This document shows, piece after piece, positions 60,510 to 64,000 of a stretch of DNA of 64,000 nucleotides. This DNA is from Streptomyces venezuelae ATCC 10712. GTDB taxonomy: Bacteria; Actinomycetota; Actinomycetes; Streptomycetales; Streptomycetaceae. The stretch's first letter is position 1, and the number at the start of each line of letters is the position of its first letter. The notes under the pieces were generated by a model. The model made no database searches. It saw nothing but the letters and a program-made list of their open reading frames with translations, and was not told the origin of the DNA. A program made the position numbers and the translations under genes. Location of the stretch: positions 4,468,001 through 4,532,000 of the forward strand of contig NZ_CP029197.1 of assembly GCF_008639165.1 (NCBI RefSeq), given 5' to 3'.

Positions 60510-60795
60510 GAGCCGTCATGAGGCCGCGGACGGCCTGAGGATCTGCCGGGGGCCGCTCGGGAGGGTGCCGCTCTTGTCCTCGCCCTCACGTGCATGACTG
60601 TCTTCCCCCGTCCCCCCCCGCACCCCGGAAGGCTCGTTACCGACGTCACCGACGTCACGGGCGAGACCCTCCTCACCGACGTCACACTCGTCATCGCTCA
60701 GCGCCTGGAAGACCACGACCCGCCGAGGAAGCCCCGCCGCCACGGAGGCTCCGGGCGGGGGGCGGGGTCGGTAGGCGTGGTCGGGGAGCGGCCGG
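60510..60795. other. Gap with short direct repeats, no gene
   Basis: 286 bp between the convergent HAD and second TetR genes. It holds tandem ACCGACGTCAC units (about 60640-60690) and GC-rich sequence. No credible coding frame is seen on either strand. Confidence 0.5.
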
Positions 60796-61416
60796 TCAGG
60801 CGGTCGCGGGGCGAGCGGTCGACAGGGACGGTTCGAGGACGTCCCAGACCTCGCGTACGAGATCGGCGGGGCCGGTCGTGTCCGTCGCCCGCACCACGGC
60901 GGGGGCCCCGACCAGGAGCGCCACGGCGAGCTGGGCGAGGAGTCCGGCGGGATGGGCGTCGGACACCGAGCCCTCCTCCTGGCCCCTGCGGATCAACAGC
61001 TCGACGACACCGCAGAGTTCACCGAGCTGGACGGGGACGGTTCCTTCGGCGCGGGCCGCGTCCATGACCAGGCGGAGGCCGGCGGCGAAGGGCAGGTCCT
61101 CGTACACCCTGCGGCTCAGCTCGACGAGCAGTCCGCGCAGGGCGGTCAGTGCCGTGCCCCGTTGGGCGGTGGCGCCCGCCCCCCGGGTGGCGGCGGTGGC
61201 GAGGGCGTCGGCCCAGCGCGACTCGAAGGAGCGGGTCAGTTCGCCGGCGAGGTCCGCCTTCGACGAGAAGTGTCCGTAGAGGGCTCCTTTGGTCAGTCCG
61301 GTGCGGGCCGTGATGTCGGCCAGGTTCGTCCCCGCGAATCCGTGCAGGGCGAACTCGGCGGCAGCGGCGCCGAGCACCAGGTCGTAGGTCATGCGGGCCC
61401 TGTCCTGTTGCTTCAC
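60796..61416 (-). CDS. TetR-family ScbR-type regulator
   Basis: 206-residue TetR regulator of the same receptor-like family as the gbnR-like protein. HTH region: YDLVLGAAAAEFALHGFAGT, NLADITARTGLTKGALYGHF and SSKADLAGELTRSFESRW. The start GTG at 61416 (MKQQDRARM) has GGGAGG upstream and gives the family-typical beginning; ATG 61464 would add 16 atypical residues. It is divergent from the flavoenzyme gene with an ARE-like site between, so cross-control with the gbnR-like repressor is expected. Confidence 0.85.
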   Translation of the reverse strand: MKQQDRARMTYDLVLGAAAAEFALHGFAGTNLADITARTGLTKGALYGHFSSKADLAGELTRSFESRWADALATAATRGAGATAQRGTALTALRGLLVELSRRVYEDLPFAAGLRLVMDAARAEGTVPVQLGELCGVVELLIRRGQEEGSVSDAHPAGLLAQLAVALLVGAPAVVRATDTTGPADLVREVWDVLEPSLSTARPATA

Positions 61417-61485
61417 CGAGCGTCCGCCTCCCGTCGCTGTGTTCGTGTTCCTTCGGACCTCCATGGATGCATGACGGCCCCACAG

Positions 61486-61511
61486 AAAATACCTTCCAGA
61501 CCGAATCTTTT
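61486..61511. promoter_or_regulatory. ARE-like site before the flavoenzyme gene
   Basis: The left half, AAAATACCTTC, repeats the half site of the other two AREs in this cluster; the right half, CGAATCTTTT, is more degenerate. It lies between the second TetR gene and the acyl-CoA dehydrogenase-like gene, 40 bp before the latter's start. Confidence 0.6.
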
Positions 61512-61550
61512 TCTACTCGCATCAGTACCACCACTCAAGGAGTCCACGTC

Positions 61551-62768
61551 ATGACGGTCGTCGACACGCCCGCTTCCCTCGCCACCGGATACCTGTACGC
61601 CGCCGCAGCGCGCCACGCGGAGGGGTCGGAACGGAGCGGACGGCTCCACCCCGAGGTCGTCACCGCGATGACCGCCGCCGGGCTCGCCCGGCACTTCGTC
61701 CCGCGCCGCTGGGGCGGCCGGGCCGGCGGGTTCGCCGAACTCCTCGACACCGTCGCCGAGGTGGGGACGGCCTGCGCGTCCACCGCCTGGTGCGGGGCGC
61801 TGCTCGCGGCCCACGGCCGGCTCGCCGCGCACCTGCCGGTCGAGGGGCAGCGCGAACTGTGGGGCGACTCGCCGGACACCCGCGTGGCGGCGGCGGTGGT
61901 GCCCCCGGCGGGGCGGCTCCGGCGGGTGCCGGGAGGGTGGCGGCTGTCGGGGGAGTGGGCGTTCGCGAGCGGGGTGGAGGACGCGGAGTGGGTGCTGCTC
62001 GCCTCGCTCGACCACTCGGGGGCCGGGGCGCCCGGCTACCGGGTCCTGGCGGTGCCGCGTGAACGGGTCGGGATCAGGGAGACGTGGGACGCGGTGGGGC
62101 TGCGGGCGACGGGCAGCCACAGCGTGGTGATCGAGGAGGCGGCGGAGGTCTTCGTACCGGAGCACCGCACGTTCCTGCGCGAGACGCTGGTGACGGGGGT
62201 GGTGACGGGGGCCGTCGACCCGGGGGAGGGCGCGGCCGGGAGCGAGGCCGGCGACGCGCCCGCCGAGGTGGCCCCGTGCCACCGGGTGCCGTACCAGCTG
62301 GTCGCGTCCCTCCAGTTCGCGGCGCCGGCGCTGGGCGCGGCGCGGGGAGCGCTGGAGGCGTGGACGCTGATGACGGGGTTACGCCGCCTCCCGGACGGCC
62401 GGCCGCTGACGGAGGACCCGGTGGTCCAGCAGACGCTGTCCCGCAGCGCGGCGGAGATCGACGCGGCGCACCTCCTGCTGAAGGCGGCGGCGACCCGGGC
62501 GGACGACTGGCCGGGCGGGGCCGCGGGGGCGAGGGACGCCCGCGAGGCGGTCACCGCGCTCAACCAACGCGACGCGGCGGGGGCCGTGGACCTGCTGGTG
62601 GGCGCGGTGGAGCGGCTGATGCGGGCCGGCGGCGCGCGGGGCCTGATCGCGGGCGGCGGCCTGGAGCGCGCCTGGCGCGACGTCCACGCGATAGCCGCGC
62701 ACGCGGCCCTCCAACCGGCCCCGGCGGCGGCCGCCTACGCGGCGACGGTGTTCCCGACGTCACCCTGA
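61551..62768 (+). CDS. Acyl-CoA dehydrogenase-fold flavoenzyme (group D monooxygenase-like)
   Basis: 405-residue flavoprotein of the acyl-CoA dehydrogenase superfamily. Sequence blocks AGLARHFVPRRWGGRAGGFA, VAEVGTACASTAWCGALLAA, GWRLSGEWAFASGVEDAEWV, WDAVGLRATGSHSVVIEEAA and RGLIAGGGLERAWRDVHAI fit the HsaA/NcnH-type flavin-dependent hydroxylases (group D), which use reduced flavin from a partner. No carboxylate at the usual acyl-CoA base is evident. It may tailor the hormone or cluster product, or, like avenolide Aco, act as an acyl-CoA oxidase. ATG at 61551 has AAGGAG at 8-nt spacing. Confidence 0.8.
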   Translation: MTVVDTPASLATGYLYAAAARHAEGSERSGRLHPEVVTAMTAAGLARHFVPRRWGGRAGGFAELLDTVAEVGTACASTAWCGALLAAHGRLAAHLPVEGQRELWGDSPDTRVAAAVVPPAGRLRRVPGGWRLSGEWAFASGVEDAEWVLLASLDHSGAGAPGYRVLAVPRERVGIRETWDAVGLRATGSHSVVIEEAAEVFVPEHRTFLRETLVTGVVTGAVDPGEGAAGSEAGDAPAEVAPCHRVPYQLVASLQFAAPALGAARGALEAWTLMTGLRRLPDGRPLTEDPVVQQTLSRSAAEIDAAHLLLKAAATRADDWPGGAAGARDAREAVTALNQRDAAGAVDLLVGAVERLMRAGGARGLIAGGGLERAWRDVHAIAAHAALQPAPAAAAYAATVFPTSP

Positions 62769-62859
62769 ACGCCCGGGGGAGCGACCTAGGACGGGGGCCG
62801 TCTCCAGAAGCTCGCCGGGGGCATGAGTCCTCCGCCCCGGCGGCGTCCCCCGGAAGAGC

Positions 62860-63360
62860 CGGGCGCCGAACTGGGCCGTGAGCCGGGCCATGGCTGGGCC
62901 GTGAGCCGCGGCCCTGAGCGGGGGCCCTGAGCGGGGCCCTGAGCTGGGCCCTGAGCCGGGCCCGAAGCCGGGCCGTGAGTCGGGTCCGAAGTCGGGGCCC
63001 CAAGCCCGGCCCTGAGCCGCGCCGTGAGTCGGGCCCGAAGTCGGGGCCCTGAGCCGGGCCCTAGGCCGGGCCGTGAGCCGCGCCCCGTGCCGGATCCCGT
63101 GCCGGGCCCGAAGCCAGGCCCCGGGCCGGGCTCGAAGCCGGGCCCCAAGCCGGGGCCGTGATCCGGGCCCCAAGCCGGGGCCCGAAGCCGGGCCCCTTCC
63201 GGGCCCGAAGCCGGGCCGTGAGTCGGGCCCGAGGCCGGGGCCCCGCGCCGGGCCCCAAGCCCGGGCCCTGAGCCAGGCCCCAAACCGGCCCCCTTCCGGG
63301 CCCGAAGCCGGCCCCCGCGCCGGGCCCCAAGCCGGGCCGAGCTGGGGCCCCGAGCCACGC
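62860..63360. repeat. Large GC-rich minisatellite array
   Basis: About 500 bp of imperfect tandem repeats with units such as GGGCCCTGAGCCGGGCCCGA and GGCCGTGAGTCGGGCCCGAA (period about 14-28 bp). Translations on both strands are repetitive and meaningless. With flanking GC sequence it fills the gap 62769-63431; no gene is supported. Confidence 0.88.
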
Positions 63361-63431
63361 CCCAATCCGCGCCCCCAGCCGAGCCGAACCGACCCCCGCC
63401 CCGCGCGCAGCGACCCGCCCCCGCCCCGCCC

Positions 63432-64000
63432 CTAGATCCGGTGTTCCCTCCAGAACGGACCCAAGTCCCGGTCCGTCGCCGACTGGGCCGCGTGTTTGAA
63501 GTCGGCCGTTGTGGCGACGCCCAGCCAGTGGGTGCGTACGTAGGTGCGCAGCATGGTGGCCATTTCCCGGCTGCCCAGGGTTCGTTCCAGGTCGTGCAGG
63601 GCGCAGGCGCCGCGGATGTAGACGACGCGGACGTACTCCGAGCGGTGGCCGTCCGCGTAGTACGCCATGGTCCTGTGGAGCGCGGCCGTGTCGCTGGGCC
63701 ATTCGCCCTGGTCCTCCCAGCAGGTGGCTGTGGGCTCCCCGTAGTACAGCTGGTTCGCGTACTGCGCGAAGGACTCGTCGAGCCACGGTGAGGCGAACTG
63801 GTCGTTGCCGACGATGCCGTAGAACCACTGGTGGGCGATCTCGTGGACCACGGCCGACCCTTCCGGTTCCGTCCACAGCAGGACGAGGCCCGGGAACTCC
63901 ATGCTGCCGAAGTCGTCGAGGTTGTCGCTCATGACGAGGTCGAGCTCGCCGTACGGGTAGTGCCCGAAGCGTCTTCCGAAGTCGTCGACCGAGCCGACGG
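63432..64000 (-). CDS. M1-family zinc metallopeptidase (5' end beyond window)
   Basis: C-terminal 190 or so residues of an M1-type (aminopeptidase N-like) metalloprotease. The zinc motif is VVHEIAHQWFYGIVGNDQFA, with the third ligand Glu in WLDESFAQYANQLY (HExxH-18-E spacing). SMEFPG upstream corresponds to the GxMEN exopeptidase motif in altered form. The start and N-terminal beta domain lie beyond the right edge. Family members in Streptomyces are often secreted or lipoproteins. Confidence 0.9.
   Translation of the reverse strand, partial: VGSVDDFGRRFGHYPYGELDLVMSDNLDDFGSMEFPGLVLLWTEPEGSAVVHEIAHQWFYGIVGNDQFASPWLDESFAQYANQLYYGEPTATCWEDQGEWPSDTAALHRTMAYYADGHRSEYVRVVYIRGACALHDLERTLGSREMATMLRTYVRTHWLGVATTADFKHAAQSATDRDLGPFWREHRI

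Noticed and set aside
60516..60743. 75-codon minus-strand frame between the HAD and TetR genes
   Set aside because: Composition reflects short ACCGACGTC repeats; no start context or similarity.
62860..63360. Possible CRISPR array or collagen-like gene
   Set aside because: No spacers, variable period, and no credible start or ribosome-binding site on either strand. Treated as a minisatellite.

Overview
The window is high-GC actinobacterial chromosome, almost certainly Streptomyces. Signs are the strong G/C third-position bias, many GTG and TTG starts, the futalosine menaquinone genes (mqnB, mqnD), DUF397/Scr1-type regulator pairs, DUF2530, DUF2771 and DUF3027 proteins, and an AfsA-type signalling-molecule synthase with TetR receptor-like repressors. 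From memory, several genes resemble the S. coelicolor SCO43xx region and the S. venezuelae gaburedin (gbn) locus. No database search was possible, so the species is inference.

Left part (1-25 kb) is mostly conserved core. It holds a 3'-truncated XPB-type helicase beside a helicase-associated/WYL-like protein, a Uma2 protein, a HAAS-type membrane protein, and a ferric-siderophore importer (two FecCD permeases plus ATPase) behind a degenerate iron box. Next come a HAD phosphatase, a cold-shock protein, a DUF2771-mqnB-mqnD operon, an MFS protein, DUF3027 and a sacsin/Hsp90-like ATPase. A Tat-exported protein resembling a phage tail or hyaluronidase then has a 52-residue coiled-coil partner. A CtpE-like P-type ATPase, an NCS2 purine permease and a ribbon-helix-helix protein complete this part.

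The middle part (25-52 kb) is a mosaic of small regulator-plus-effector units. These are MarR-MFS, an aldo/keto reductase behind a MerR-like palindrome, a Ser/Thr kinase, MarR-AhpD, SGNH and alpha/beta hydrolases, serC with a divergent FAD/Fe-S dehydrogenase, an XRE-DUF397 pair, LysR-EamA, a SUMF1-like protein, an F420-type reductase, and ArsR with a P1B-4 metal ATPase. Two points stand out. An 888-bp segment (45319-46206) has 18-bp inverted ends and CTAG flanks, like an insertion sequence, but carries one unknown gene and no transposase. A pair of large intergenic inverted repeats sits at 39.0-39.6 kb.

Right part (52.6-62.8 kb) is a specialised-metabolite and signalling locus: PLP decarboxylase, AMP ligase and EamA exporter (gbnA, gbnB, gbnC-like); a TetR repressor (gbnR-like) divergent from an AfsA homologue; a LysR DNA-binding-domain fragment translationally coupled to a HAD phosphatase; a second TetR; and an acyl-CoA dehydrogenase-fold flavoenzyme. 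Three ARE-like sites sharing ATACCTTC lie before the decarboxylase, between gbnR and afsA, and before the flavoenzyme. Together they suggest a hormone-derepressed cluster that makes its own hormone. GC-rich minisatellites fill most gaps in this part. The window ends inside an M1-type metallopeptidase.
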